The notes under the pieces are model-generated. The model worked only from the letters and a program-made list of their open reading frames with translations, had not been told where the DNA came from and did no database searches. The position numbers and the translations under genes are program-made. This document shows positions 1 through 11,440 of a stretch of DNA of 64,000 nucleotides, piece after piece. Within the stretch, counting starts at the first letter, position 1. Each line of letters opens with the position of its first letter. Origin of the DNA: Austropuccinia psidii (taxonomy: Eukaryota; Basidiomycota; Pucciniomycetes; Pucciniales; Sphaerophragmiaceae); contig JALGQZ010000009.1 in assembly GCA_023105745.1 (NCBI GenBank), positions 35,640,409 to 35,704,408 on the forward strand. Reading direction: 5' to 3'.

Positions 1-1636
1 CCTAGCAAGAATGTTAAATTTACCAGTGAGAGGGGTAGTGTAACACTCAAGTTACCCAGGCACTGCTCAACCTTTGGATTACTCAGCAATGTAGTTTTTA
101 AACTGAGGCCACTTCAATAAGGAATAAATTAAAACTGTATCAATCAACAGTCACAAGACAGAAAGAAAAATAAATCAATCAATTTATGCAAGGAAAATCC
201 ATCAAAAACCTTAAATTACCCAGCAAATCTGTGGAAATACAAGCACAGCCACCTGATAAGCCAGTAAATCTAAATTAAAAACAGAATTAAGCTAGATAAA
301 GAAAAGGAAAAACTCATACAGGACAAATAGAATCCCCACAATACACAGAATTCTCCACCTAAAGTTCAAACAGTGCAACAAACAAAACATATGGTGCAAT
401 ATCTTGATCAAATGACACCATCTCCAAATTACTCACGAGCTCAATTCCCTCAAGGCTGTGCATAATAATATCAAAGTTTAATTAAAATATAAATGAAGCT
501 TCAGAAATGGTGCAATATACCAAACATATGGTGCAATATCTTGATCAAATGACACCATCTCAAAATTCCTCACCAGCAAAAACAGCTCAGATTACATAAT
601 CATACATATTAATGGTGGAACCAACCAAGCAAATGATATCTCACCACAATAAAAAATTATCCCAGCCAAAAGAAGTGAAAAATTCCAAGTCCCTTGTTTT
701 TGAGTGCCTCTATGGAGGGCCCAAAGAATAAAAATAGAGGTCCTCGCTTCCTCATTTTTTCCGCTTTTCCCCATGAATCCAATTAGTTATATACCAAGAA
801 GGAGAATAACTATTCATCCCTTACTAGTAGGTTACTCTAGTTATTCTATTAAAGTATTATAGACTTATAGGTTTAATTCATAGTGATTTCTAATTAATAG
901 TAGTTAACAGAAGGTCTACTTAATATTATTAATCCACCTTATGTTTAAATTATTAGTCTTATAATTATAATACTATCAATAATACTCATAATATTGAGTT
1001 TATCCCAATAACCTTTATATTATAAAGGAAAAATAGTCTTATTATATTTTCATATTAAAAAACCAACCTTATAACTATATATTATTATATATATAAAAAC
1101 CTACCCTTATATTATATTATATCATTTATATATTTATCAAAAATCCACTCTATATTGAACAATATCTTACCAATAAATTATTAAAGGTCTTATTATTATA
1201 TTATATTAACAATTACCCTCTCAAACCATCAACTATTATAACATATATAACATTAAATTGAACTTACCCCTAAAAATATATATTTTTACTATTATATTAA
1301 ATCAACCTCTTATACGATTAAGGTCTTACCCTTGAAATAATCTTATATTATTATTTGGAAATTAAATTTTATACTATTTTAAATTATAAGTTACTTATCT
1401 GATTATTGAATAGGTCTGATAGAGACTGCTAAAAAGTCTTCTCTAGTTGTAAAGCCACAATCTTAAATATTGATTTGTGAGCTCTGTAGGGAGATTGTTT
1501 AGTATATTCAGAGGGGCATCTAAAACACCATTAGCACCCTTGGTTACAGGATTATTTCAGCAATTCAAAACTGTTTACCTGTGATTTCCCCCTCAAGGAC
1601 TGCCTTATCCAATCCCACACTAAAAGGAGTTCCACA
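1..1636 (+). repeat. 5' LTR of E1 (left-truncated by the window)
   Basis: Base 1 corresponds to base 11670 of the 3' LTR and similarity runs to the shared end ...GGAGTTCCACA. Relative to the 3' LTR this copy carries about 137 extra bp (roughly 390-560), within which a segment beginning ACATATGGTGCAATATC occurs twice. It also has about 229 bp (roughly 870-1100) that are missing from the 3' copy. A TATA-like ATAAAAATAGA lies near 728. Confidence 0.9.
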
Positions 1637-1638
1637 TC

Positions 1639-1656
1639 TGGTTTCCCAACAGTGGC
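1639..1656 (+). other. Candidate primer-binding site of E1
   Basis: Two bases after the LTR terminal CA the sequence reads TGGTTTCCCAACAGTGGC. It begins with TGG, the complement of a tRNA 3' CCA end, as most LTR-element primer sites do. I could not match it to a specific tRNA. Confidence 0.45.
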
Positions 1657-2037
1657 TATTTTAACTTCAACATTAAATAATCAGTCAATCATCAATAAAA
1701 GAAGAAACCCAAATCAACATAACTCACAAAAATAATTATCATTATCAAGAATTAACAATCAACACTCTCATACAATCTGGAATCTGGAAACAAATCCCAT
1801 TCCAAATCATCATCACCATCACAATCCTCAAATCAATCATACCATTTTTATTATCAAGTAAAAGAAGGAACACCAGAAAATCAAACACCTCAGGATATTG
1901 ATTTACTCATTGCAACACCAAGAACAGAACAGAAGGAAAAGGAAGAATTAAGGAGATTTTCCTTCAAGTTAATTCAAGAAGCAAGAAAAAACAAGAGAAG
2001 TAAAAAAGAATTTAAAGGATCAGTTTATCAAGTAGAA

Positions 2038-5000
2038 ATGAATCAACAATCAACATCTGACTTACCACCATTACCTGAAGATACGGTAGAAGGACAGTAT
2101 GCAGAAGAAAGTGAAGAGGAAGATCAAACAGTACAGATCCAAAGTCTTCTGAAGCAAATGCAAGATTTATTATTACCACAAAGTAAAAAGAAAGGAAAAA
2201 GAAGGGAACAAACATCTTACACACCTGGAGCCAGTCCAAGTGAACAAACATTACCAAGGCATGTTAGGCCTGAAGACTCACCAATATCACCTACACCTGG
2301 TCCTAGAGCAACCTTTACTCCAGTAACAGAACCAAGAACTCAAAGTCTCCCAAAGAAGGTATTTTTAACTACACCAAACCATCCAAGTCAATTGCAAAAG
2401 GAAATTCCTAAGGTAACATCTCCTATTGTTAAGATAAGAGCTAAAGATTATAATCTTGTTTTTGATGGCAATGAAGTAGAAAAATTCATAAAAAGAGTGG
2501 AAGCAGCAGCTGAAATTGAAGGAGCTGGTGGAGAAGATATAGCAAGAAAAGTTATTTTTATTTCAGCATCTGAAGAAGTTAAGGAGAAAATTGAAGCAAT
2601 GCAGGGTTATGAAGAGAAGAATTGGACAAAACTCAAAGAAGAACTTACTACAGAATGGGGAAGAGTAGAGCCATACAGAAGATATAGACCAGAATCTTTG
2701 GAGAAGCTTTTCACTAATACCAAAAGAGCAGGAGGAATTAGAAACCTAGCTGAATACAAGGGATTTATTGTAGAATATGAAAAGATCACAAATTACCTGT
2801 ACAAATATGGATATATTAGAAGGGAAGTTGAGCACAATGAGGAGCTCTATGCAAGTCTTTCACCTGAAATTAGGACTTCCATAATTAAGGAGATGAGAAG
2901 AGATAAGGTCATGATCCAAGCAAGGGATGGTGGATATATTGTACCAGAAATGAAAGTGTTGAAGAGCTATATAGAGCAAGAACTAGAAACTGTGAGCATA
3001 TCAAGGGATAGAGTAGAAGATAAAATTTCTCAGGATGAACTCAACTATGATTATTTAGATAAGGCACAAGAAAAGAAAGTTAAATTTGAAGATGAAACAA
3101 TGGAAAATGCCTTGAATCAATTGAAGGATCTTAATAAGAAAATTAAAGAACAAAAAAGACACAGAAGCCAGGATCAAGAAGAAAAAAAGGAAATGAAAGA
3201 TTTCATTCAGCAAATTAAGGAATTAACAGATGCAGTATTACGTCAAAGTAAAACAAGTCAGGTAATCAAGCAGGAAATTCAAACAAGGTACCCAAAAGAT
3301 AGCTTACCACCCTTTTCACAAAGGCATGTTCCCTATGCACCAGCACAAAACATACCAAAGCCTTATTTCAAATGCTACTACTGTCTGGAGGAAGGACATT
3401 CAATAAATAGATGCAACTATCTCTTTGAACATCAAAATAAGAAATGGGTCAGCAGACAAGGAGGTGGATTTTTATTTCCCAATTGGCAAAGAGTTCCAAC
3501 TGATGGTAAAGTAGCTCCAAAGAAGTTAGTTGAAGACTTTGCAAAAGACCTAGAAGAACTCACAAAGAAAATTAAAGAAGATGAAGCTAAAGAAGCACTA
3601 TCCAAACCTAATCCAATGAACATAATACAATTAAAGAAAGATGATAGTGCAACTGCTATAGCCAAAGTGGAAAACTGGGGAAGCTGGCAACCACCAACTA
3701 TTTCATCAGCCAATGAGCCACTTTCAAATAATTATGGATTAAGAAATACCAAAGAAAGAAACTCAAGAGTAGAAAATACCAATCAAGACGCCTTAAGATC
3801 ACATTCAAAAGTGAAAACACCAATAAACAAAAGACCAAATATACCTGGAGCTTATATTGAAGATAAGCAAAAAGAAGAAGAGAAAACAATTATTCCAACT
3901 AAATATAAGAAACCGCAATTGGTGAAAAATGAAAAGGAAATACCTCTACAGGAACCTAAAGGTGATCAAACTGAAAATACTCAAGAACCAATGAAGAAAG
4001 TCAATGAAAGGAAAATTGTTAAGGAAGAAAAATTAGATATTCAAGAAATTATGGCACAAATTATCAAAAGGGTATTGGATCAGAAAATAAATCTCACCTT
4101 GGAACAAATTTTAGTCATGTCACCAAAGTTTTTTAATCAATTAAAGAACCTGTCAGAGGAAGAGAAAAAATCTATTAATTCAATTGATACAAAGGAAATT
4201 CAAACCAAACTCATAAATCATCATTTGGGTAATTATGAACAGCCAAAATTACATTATGCCTGTCCATTGGGATTTATGCAAGTATATTTGGGAGAAGAAG
4301 GACATGAAATAAGGGCATTAGTTGATACAGGATCAGAATTGAATATAATACCAGAAGATTCAGCAATCAAAGCAGGACTTACCACAAGATGCCTCAACAT
4401 GAATTTAAGGGGAATTGGTGGGCATTGTACCTCAATAGTTGGATTAGCGGAATTTACTCCAATCACTTTAGTCACTGGGGAAGAAAGAAATATACATCTT
4501 TTTGTAGCAAGAGGAGCAGTTCACACAGTATTGGGAAGGCCTTTCCTTGCAGTTAATAACGTAAGATTAGACTTTTCTCAACAGAAAGGGGAAATATTCA
4601 GTTACATAGAGCCAGATGGAAGAAGACTTTGCTTACCAATTTGTTCACCACAGAAAGTAGGATGGAGAGAAGACCCACCAGCAGGAATGGAAACATGTGC
4701 AGTTTCTAAATTGGAAAATTGGAAAGAAATACAACTAGAGAAAGAGTCAAGATCCAAAAATCAAGCACATTCAGGGAAAAGTCCTCATCAAAGCTCTGAT
4801 AGTGAAGAAATGAAAGAATCCAAAGACAAAGTGGAAATGAAGGAGGAATTTTCAATAAAAAATGAACACATTATTCAAGATAGAACACATTCACAAGAGA
4901 TAGATCCTCAGGAGTACCACAAGGAAATGAGAAAAACTGACAAGACCATAAATAAAGAAAAATTAAGATCACATAGTTTATCTGACAAACCTGAATTGAA

Positions 5001-5283
5001 AGGAGTTGATATGCCTTATACAGAAGAAAACTTACTTATTTCTGACATCAATGAGATCAAGAAAATGGAAGTTCATAGTGAAATTTTTAGGGAATCAAAA
5101 CAGACTTCCAAGGAAGAAGCTCGTACTGAAAGTAACAACTGTAGTCTTAATCCCAAAGAAAATGTTTTTTATGAGAAGTCCTCAAAGAAATTCACACCCT
5201 TAAGATCATTGAACTCACTTTCAAAAGGAATTAAGAGTATGAAAAAATCATTCACACAAAAATCAAAATCATTGGAGGATTAA
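2038..5283 (+). CDS. E1 Gag-protease polyprotein, 1081 aa
   Basis: Structural and protease polyprotein of E1. An acidic N-terminus is followed by a capsid-like helical region (about residues 135-330), a lysine/glutamate-rich segment and one zinc knuckle, C446-x2-C449-x4-H454-x4-C459, expected to bind the element RNA. A retropepsin-type aspartyl protease follows, with D763-T-G-S in ALVDTGSELNIIP and the family's second hydrophobic-glycine motif LGRPF near residue 832. The last 200 residues are low-complexity and rich in K, E and S. The start is the first ATG, but the frame is open back to 1756 (94 codons, no ATG) and those codons look protein-like. A longer N-terminus, non-AUG start or upstream exon is therefore possible. 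The ORF ends at TAA 5281-5283, and the same frame continues for 458 more codons. No polymerase domain is present. Confidence 0.85.
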   Translation: MNQQSTSDLPPLPEDTVEGQYAEESEEEDQTVQIQSLLKQMQDLLLPQSKKKGKRREQTSYTPGASPSEQTLPRHVRPEDSPISPTPGPRATFTPVTEPRTQSLPKKVFLTTPNHPSQLQKEIPKVTSPIVKIRAKDYNLVFDGNEVEKFIKRVEAAAEIEGAGGEDIARKVIFISASEEVKEKIEAMQGYEEKNWTKLKEELTTEWGRVEPYRRYRPESLEKLFTNTKRAGGIRNLAEYKGFIVEYEKITNYLYKYGYIRREVEHNEELYASLSPEIRTSIIKEMRRDKVMIQARDGGYIVPEMKVLKSYIEQELETVSISRDRVEDKISQDELNYDYLDKAQEKKVKFEDETMENALNQLKDLNKKIKEQKRHRSQDQEEKKEMKDFIQQIKELTDAVLRQSKTSQVIKQEIQTRYPKDSLPPFSQRHVPYAPAQNIPKPYFKCYYCLEEGHSINRCNYLFEHQNKKWVSRQGGGFLFPNWQRVPTDGKVAPKKLVEDFAKDLEELTKKIKEDEAKEALSKPNPMNIIQLKKDDSATAIAKVENWGSWQPPTISSANEPLSNNYGLRNTKERNSRVENTNQDALRSHSKVKTPINKRPNIPGAYIEDKQKEEEKTIIPTKYKKPQLVKNEKEIPLQEPKGDQTENTQEPMKKVNERKIVKEEKLDIQEIMAQIIKRVLDQKINLTLEQILVMSPKFFNQLKNLSEEEKKSINSIDTKEIQTKLINHHLGNYEQPKLHYACPLGFMQVYLGEEGHEIRALVDTGSELNIIPEDSAIKAGLTTRCLNMNLRGIGGHCTSIVGLAEFTPITLVTGEERNIHLFVARGAVHTVLGRPFLAVNNVRLDFSQQKGEIFSYIEPDGRRLCLPICSPQKVGWREDPPAGMETCAVSKLENWKEIQLEKESRSKNQAHSGKSPHQSSDSEEMKESKDKVEMKEEFSIKNEHIIQDRTHSQEIDPQEYHKEMRKTDKTINKEKLRSHSLSDKPELKGVDMPYTEENLLISDINEIKKMEVHSEIFRESKQTSKEEARTESNNCSLNPKENVFYEKSSKKFTPLRSLNSLSKGIKSMKKSFTQKSKSLED

Positions 5284-6660
5284 TTGGAACCTAAAAAGAA
5301 AGAAAGGTTTATTTCAGAGTCAAAATCTGAGATTGCAAATGAAGAAAAAGGCTCATTAAAGAAGGATACTTACAAGAGTGAAAAGGCCAAACACTTTGAA
5401 GTAAAATTTTTAATTAACAATATGATCATCAATCCAATTAAAAAGATTAAGGTGAATCACTCCAATTCAAAAAACCATAATAAACTTAAAGAAAAGAATA
5501 CAGAATCTTTAGTAATACCTAGTATATTCAGTAAACCCAATTCAAGTGCTCACATAGAGAAGGTTGTAATCCCACCCTCAATCCTAGAAGATAGAAGTAT
5601 CATACATATTACCAATATCAACTCTCAGATTCCTTCAGAAAAAAGTAAATTCCCAGAAGAAGAGGATAATTCAGAGAATAACATATCATTCAAAGAAGAG
5701 GTTTCACATGAAAAAAGAAATAAACAAAATCAAGTGAAAGAAATACCTTTTTGTATAGAAGAAGAACCTTTAAAAATGGAATTCCCTTGTTATACATCAA
5801 CAAGAAAAGATATAGAATGCAGTTTCAGTAAAGTGCAGAATATAAATAAAGCTAAAATTGATGAGTCAAGATATGAAAATTCAACCAATTCACTGTCTCA
5901 ATTGACAATTGAACAGGAGTTAAATCAACAAAAAACCTTACACCCTCAAGAGAAATTCTCTGGGAAAGCTCACAATAACTATAATATTGAAAAAGAAATT
6001 AATTCAAGATTTAAGAAGCTTAAATCCATTAGAAATAATGCCACAAATGAATACATAAAAAATAAGATACACTCACCAATTATTTTAGAAAAACATCTTT
6101 CTGGACCAGAATATGAGAAGGAAGGAGGATTATTTTGTCAAATGGAAATACAAGAAGACGCTGAAAATGAACAGAAATTTATACTTACTGAAGAAGAATT
6201 CCCTTGGGAAGGTTATACAAATTGGCAACCTCTTAGAAGTGCCAACCTTGAGGATCACAATAAAAATAATTCTAGGGACAGCTTTGAATGTGCAAACCAA
6301 CATGTCAAGTGGTTGGAAGATATTAGTACCCCAAAGAAGACTGAATCAAATAGAATCAAAGTTAAAAGTAGCAAAAAGAAGAAGAAGACCAAGGAAGAAA
6401 AGGAATATTTTTGGATCACTCAGAATAAAAAGATATGCCCAAGTTTGCAAGCCCATTTGGCAAGGCAATATCAAATTTCAACACAAAAAGAGGATTGGAC
6501 AGAAAATAATGATAGAAATGGAAAACTTATCCAGGATTACAGTGATGATAATGAAGATTTTCAAGATCAATATCTCAATGAAGAAAGAAGAAATGAGCTT
6601 ACAGCTAAGAAGGCCAAATTCAAGAAAGGTCTTGACAACAAATTTTCATATTATCAATGA
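5284..6660 (+). CDS. E1 in-frame extension after the gag-PR stop, 458 codons
   Basis: This stretch is in exactly the same frame as the upstream Gag-protease ORF and is separated from it only by TAA at 5281-5283. It has no ATG at its start (the first codon is TTG) and stays open for 458 codons to TGA at 6658-6660. The product would be charged, rich in K, E, N and S, with a strongly basic lysine run near codons 360-375. I recognise no domain. It could be the C-terminal tail of one long Gag-protease protein interrupted by a recent nonsense mutation, a readthrough product, or a separately translated ORF. The stop context (TAA then TTG) is not a well-known readthrough signal. Confidence 0.6.
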   Translation: MEPKKKERFISESKSEIANEEKGSLKKDTYKSEKAKHFEVKFLINNMIINPIKKIKVNHSNSKNHNKLKEKNTESLVIPSIFSKPNSSAHIEKVVIPPSILEDRSIIHITNINSQIPSEKSKFPEEEDNSENNISFKEEVSHEKRNKQNQVKEIPFCIEEEPLKMEFPCYTSTRKDIECSFSKVQNINKAKIDESRYENSTNSLSQLTIEQELNQQKTLHPQEKFSGKAHNNYNIEKEINSRFKKLKSIRNNATNEYIKNKIHSPIILEKHLSGPEYEKEGGLFCQMEIQEDAENEQKFILTEEEFPWEGYTNWQPLRSANLEDHNKNNSRDSFECANQHVKWLEDISTPKKTESNRIKVKSSKKKKKTKEEKEYFWITQNKKICPSLQAHLARQYQISTQKEDWTENNDRNGKLIQDYSDDNEDFQDQYLNEERRNELTAKKAKFKKGLDNKFSYYQ

Positions 6661-9250
6661 CTTTTTTTATTATAATTAAACATTTTTCTTTATCATTTCA
6701 TAAAGTTTAGTCTTATTCTAGTATCAAATATCCATAAAAAATATATAAAAATATAAAAAAAATAAATAAATCAAATATCAAAAAAAATATATAAAAGAAG
6801 AGTTTCAAGGGAATCAGTATCATTATTCCATGTTATCTTATGTATTAGTATATAAAAAAAACAAAAAAAACAATAACTTAACTAAAAAATTAGGGTGGGT
6901 GTCTATTTCTTAAATCCATCCTTTATGATTTAAGTTTTTGGGATGAAATTATGGGGAATTTCCATTTTATTATATAAATTTATCTTCATCAATATTTAAT
7001 ATAATAATCAATAATATCAACTTTTTCAAGAAATCAAGGCAAGGTGAAGAATCAAAGAAATAACTCAAGGATGTATGTCTGCATGATTTAAATCGTCAAA
7101 TAATAAAATACAAAATTGGAGGAATATAAAAATATGGCCAAACAAAACACACAGCCTCACAACACACATAGCAAGAGGGGTGACCAGTTTTGTTTATGGT
7201 TATTTTTTGTTCAAATTATATTTTTTATTGGTTCATTTTTTTACAAATTACTAGTCACCCCCTTTGATTACAAGAACAATTTTTAAAATAATCAAGATAA
7301 TAAAGCAAGAACAAATAACAATAATAATAACACTTTATAAAAAACAAAAAAAAAAGAAGCATCAAAAAGTTTAAAGTCATCCAGAAAATAAATCAATAAA
7401 ATATCTCAAGAAATCATATTGGTTTATATTTCTTTAAATAATAATTATATCATAATAATAAAAGAAAGACGACATAATCAAAGGGATAACTGGCCAGGTT
7501 AAACCCAAATGAAAATATTTCTTTATACACTTAATTCTTTTTTTCTTAATTTATTTTGGATATTCAAAATGTCTTATTATAAAAGACACAAAAATTATCT
7601 TTTTTTCTGGGTATAAGGGAGAAAAAGACCTCCTTTTATATTAAAGATGGGGCAATCTTCTTCTACCCACAGACTAGCCCTCAAATTTTTCATATATTGG
7701 AGGCTATGCAAAACTCAAAAGATATATCTTATCAGCTCTTTAATTCCTTTTAGAATGTAGGGCATAAAAGCTCAATGGCATAGATTATATTAACCTTATA
7801 TTGATTAATTCTCAAGATTCAATTGAAACTTCAAATTAATTTTTTTAAAAAAAATAAAATAAAAAAATAAAATAGTAGTTAATTTAACGTTACATTATTT
7901 GGTTAAACTTAATTCTCAACACCACACAACTAAATCAAACACTCAAAATAAATAAATTGAACTTTAATTTATTACTTTTTATTTTTATTTTTTTTTAAAA
8001 AAAAAAATAAATCTTAAATAATTTAAATCTTAAATTATTTGGTTAAATTTAATCCTTAACTCCACTCAACTGCGAAAAAAAAACTAAATTAAGATCAATT
8101 AAACTTAATTAATTGATACTTAATTCTAACTTTAACTTCATATATATTAAAAGAAGTTTGACTTAAAACTGCTTAGTAATGATTAAGCTTATCTTGAGCT
8201 TTGTAAATAAAGCTACTTATTATTCAATTAAATTACCAACAAACAAAAGCCTCAAAATTTACTTCTTAAATTGAATTAAAGTAAAAAAAAAACACTCACC
8301 TTATTAGAAGTTCAACTGCCTGTAGCATTATTATTGTTATCTCTATTCATTTTTTTTATTTTTTATTTATTTGTTTTACTTTTTTCAAGCAAAAAACTAA
8401 TAGCAACTTATTATTACTATTATTATCATCAATATTATAAAAAAATATACAATAGTTTTTTTTTATTAAATTTTAAAAAAAAAAAAAAACAGCAAAAAAA
8501 AAACAATTAAAACGATAAAAAAAAAATTATTCAATCGTTACCTTTCTTATTGTTATTTTTTTTTTTTTTTTGAAAAAAAATAAAAAAAAAAAGAAAAAAA
8601 AAAAAAAAAAAATTAAATTACTTTTTTTATTTTATTTTATTCTATTTTTTATTTTTTTTAAAAAAAAAAAAAAACAATCAATAAAAAAAAATAATACATA
8701 TATAAATAAAAAAGGAAGAAAAAAAAAAGAAAAAACGATCGATCGCAACTAAAGAGAAGGGTACAGCACTGTACATCACACACACAAACAAAAAAAAAAA
8801 AAAAAACAATTATTACTTTGTTTTTATTTTTGTTACTTTTAAAAAAAAAAACAAAAAGTAATAATAATAGTAGTAATAAATTATTAAGAAAATGAAAAAG
8901 GATCAATTGCGATAGCAAAAGAAGAGTACTGTACTATACAGTACAGTGTAGAAATTACTCAAAGAAAAAAAAATTAAAGTTTTTTTTATTTATTTTATTT
9001 TAATGGAAGTGGAAAGAGGGTTAAAATTAAAGTTGGAAGAAGATCCATCACCCGCGGGAAGATAAGAAGTACAATTAATTCATTTTGGAGTATCCACACC
9101 CAGCTACTTCAAAAAAAAAAAAACAAAAAAAAAAAATATTATTATTTAAATTATAGTGAATGTATCATTATCATTTATATTAAATTAAACTTTATTATTA
9201 GCATTTATATTGAATTAAATTTATTATTATAAAAATAAAAAATTAAAAAA
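6661..9250. other. E1 non-coding tail, AT-rich with homopolymer runs
   Basis: No credible coding sequence. It holds long A and T runs (densest at 8340-8690 and 8780-8990), an inverted repeat whose arms include GGGGTGACCAGT (7176) and ACTAGTCACCCC (7250), and a near-palindrome TACTGTACTATACAGTA near 8925. Short apparent ORFs here are translations of homopolymers. Confidence 0.75.
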
Positions 9251-9605
9251 TAATTATTATTTATATTATATTAGATTTATTATTATCATTTATATTATAT
9301 TAGAATTGATTATTATTCATCATAAAATAAACATATTATTATTAAATAATACTATTATTATTTAAATTAAATTAAATATATTATTATTAGTTAAAAAAAT
9401 TAAATTTACAATTAGTATTTAAACCAAATTAAACTTATAATTATTATTTAAATTAATTTAAATTTATTATTATTATTTATATTAAATTCAATTTATTATT
9501 ATAAAAATACAAATAGAATAAATAAATTAAAAATAGGTTACAATCATTAAATGGAGAGGGGGGGTGTCAATCAGAAATGACAATAACCATATAAAAGGCA
9601 ACCCA
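9251..9605 (+). repeat. Tandem duplication in E1 tail, copy 1
   Basis: This segment recurs 820 bp downstream at 10071-10425 with few differences. It ends with a polypurine-tract-like core ATTAAATGGAGAGGGGG (9546) followed by GTGTCAA. Similarity continues more weakly to about 9790, paired with about 10725. Confidence 0.85.
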
Positions 9606-10070
9606 CCATTAATAATAATTAATATAATTACATAATATACCTTATTGTTATTTTTTCTCAGCTATATGACTTGATATCAATTTGATTATTAGCTTTTAGT
9701 ATTTACTTATATTATCATCATTATTATTTATTATTATTTTACTATTATTATATTATTATTTCTTTAATAAATTATAATATAAAAAAAATAAATATAAATA
9801 TAAATATAAATATAAATATCATTGTTCCTTATATTAAATCTAATTTATTACTTAAAAACAAACAAAATACATAAATTTATTCTAATTATTTACAATAAAC
9901 CAAAAAATATTATTATTATTCATTTGAAATTAAATATATTATCATTATTTATATTAAATTAAATTTATTATTATTTAAATTAAATGAAAATTTATTATTA
10001 TTATTTATATTAAATTAAATTTATTATTACAAAAAAAAAACAAATAAAAATAAAAATAAAAAATAAAAAA

Positions 10071-10425
10071 TAATTATTATTTATATTATATTAGATTTAT
10101 TATTATCATTTATATTATATTAGAATTGATTATTATTCATCAGAAAATAAACATATTATTATTAAATAGTACTATTATTATTTATATTAAATTAAATATA
10201 TTATTATTAGTTAAAAAAATTGAATTTACAATTAGTATTTAAACCAAATTAAACTTATAATTATTATTTAAATTAATTACATTTATTATTATTGTTTATA
10301 TTAAATTCAATTTATTATTATAAAAATACAAATAGAATAGATAAATTAAAAAATAGGTTACAATCATTAAATGGAGAGGGGGGTGTCAACCATTAATAAC
10401 AATAACCATATAAAAAGCCACCCAC
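10071..10425 (+). repeat. Tandem duplication in E1 tail, copy 2
   Basis: Second copy of the 9251-9605 segment at constant offset 820, including the polypurine-like core at 10366. Between the weakly matching downstream parts this copy has gained an insert around 10465-10510 that contains the ATGACCTTAAA motif also seen near 10900, 10980 and 11070. Confidence 0.85.
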
Positions 10426-10599
10426 CATTAACCATAATTAATATACTAAAAATAAAAAAAAGTGATACAAGAGGTCTGCCATGACCTTAAAGTAGTTTAT
10501 TCTCAGAAGTAATTTCATAATATACCTTATTATTATCCTTGTTTTAACATTTATATTTACTTGAAATCATTTTATTAGTATCTCTTATTACTTAATTAT

Positions 10600-10674
10600 A
10601 TTATTATTATTATTTATGATTATTTATTATTATTTATTATTATTTATTATTATTATTATTATTATTTATTATTT
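10600..10674. repeat. (TTA)n / (TTATTTA)n microsatellite
   Basis: An almost pure run of TTA and TTTA units inside the E1 tail, longer than the equivalent tract in the first duplicated copy near 9720. Confidence 0.85.
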
Positions 10675-11423
10675 TCCTATTATTATATCATTATTTCTTT
10701 AATAAATTCTATAAAAAAAAAAAACATATCATATATTGATATAAAATTATATTTATTTTAATTATTATATAAAGTAGATATGATGGTACAATTATTAAAT
10801 GGAGAGGGGGTGGCCCCACCATTTAAGGTCAATTTCAGCAAAAACAAAAACAAGAAGAAAGAACAACCCAATCAGGAAAACCAAATAAAAAGAAGAGAGG
10901 TGCTAGATAAGACCTTAAACTGTCCAAATATTTCATTTTTTATATTTTACCAACAAAATTACTTCAAGAATAGGTCCTTGATAAGACCTTAAACTGTCTG
11001 AATAAATTATTTATTATTAATTTTATCACTTATCACTTCAAATAACTCAAGCAATGATCCTGAGTATGACCTTAAACTGCATTATTAGTCATTAAAATAA
11101 AACAAAATAAAATAATTTTCTCTTTTTATCAAAATCCTCTTTATCAAATAAATAAATAAATAAAATAAAAGATTAAAAAACAACCAATAAATCAAAATCA
11201 AATATATCAATATTGGAATGCTCAAAATAGTCATACTTCAAAATAAAGACAAGAATAAGAAGAAGACAACACAAAAGAAGAAACCATGGAGATTCAAAAT
11301 CAATATAAAGAGCTACAAACAGAAAATATCAAGTGAAGTTATTAAAATGGAAACTTAAATAAATGAAGTTTTGATGAATGAACCCAGAATATTCCCCTTG
11401 AAACTGGAATGCTGGGGAAAGCA

Positions 11424-11440
11424 TTAAATGGAGAGGGGGA
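11424..11440 (+). other. Polypurine tract of E1
   Basis: TTAAATGGAGAGGGGGA sits directly before the 3' LTR start (TGTGGTATTCC at 11441), the position of the plus-strand primer. Near-identical cores occur upstream at 9546, 10366 and 10794. Confidence 0.8.

Noticed and set aside
8570..8918. Lysine- or phenylalanine-rich frames
   Set aside because: Pure translations of A and T homopolymers.
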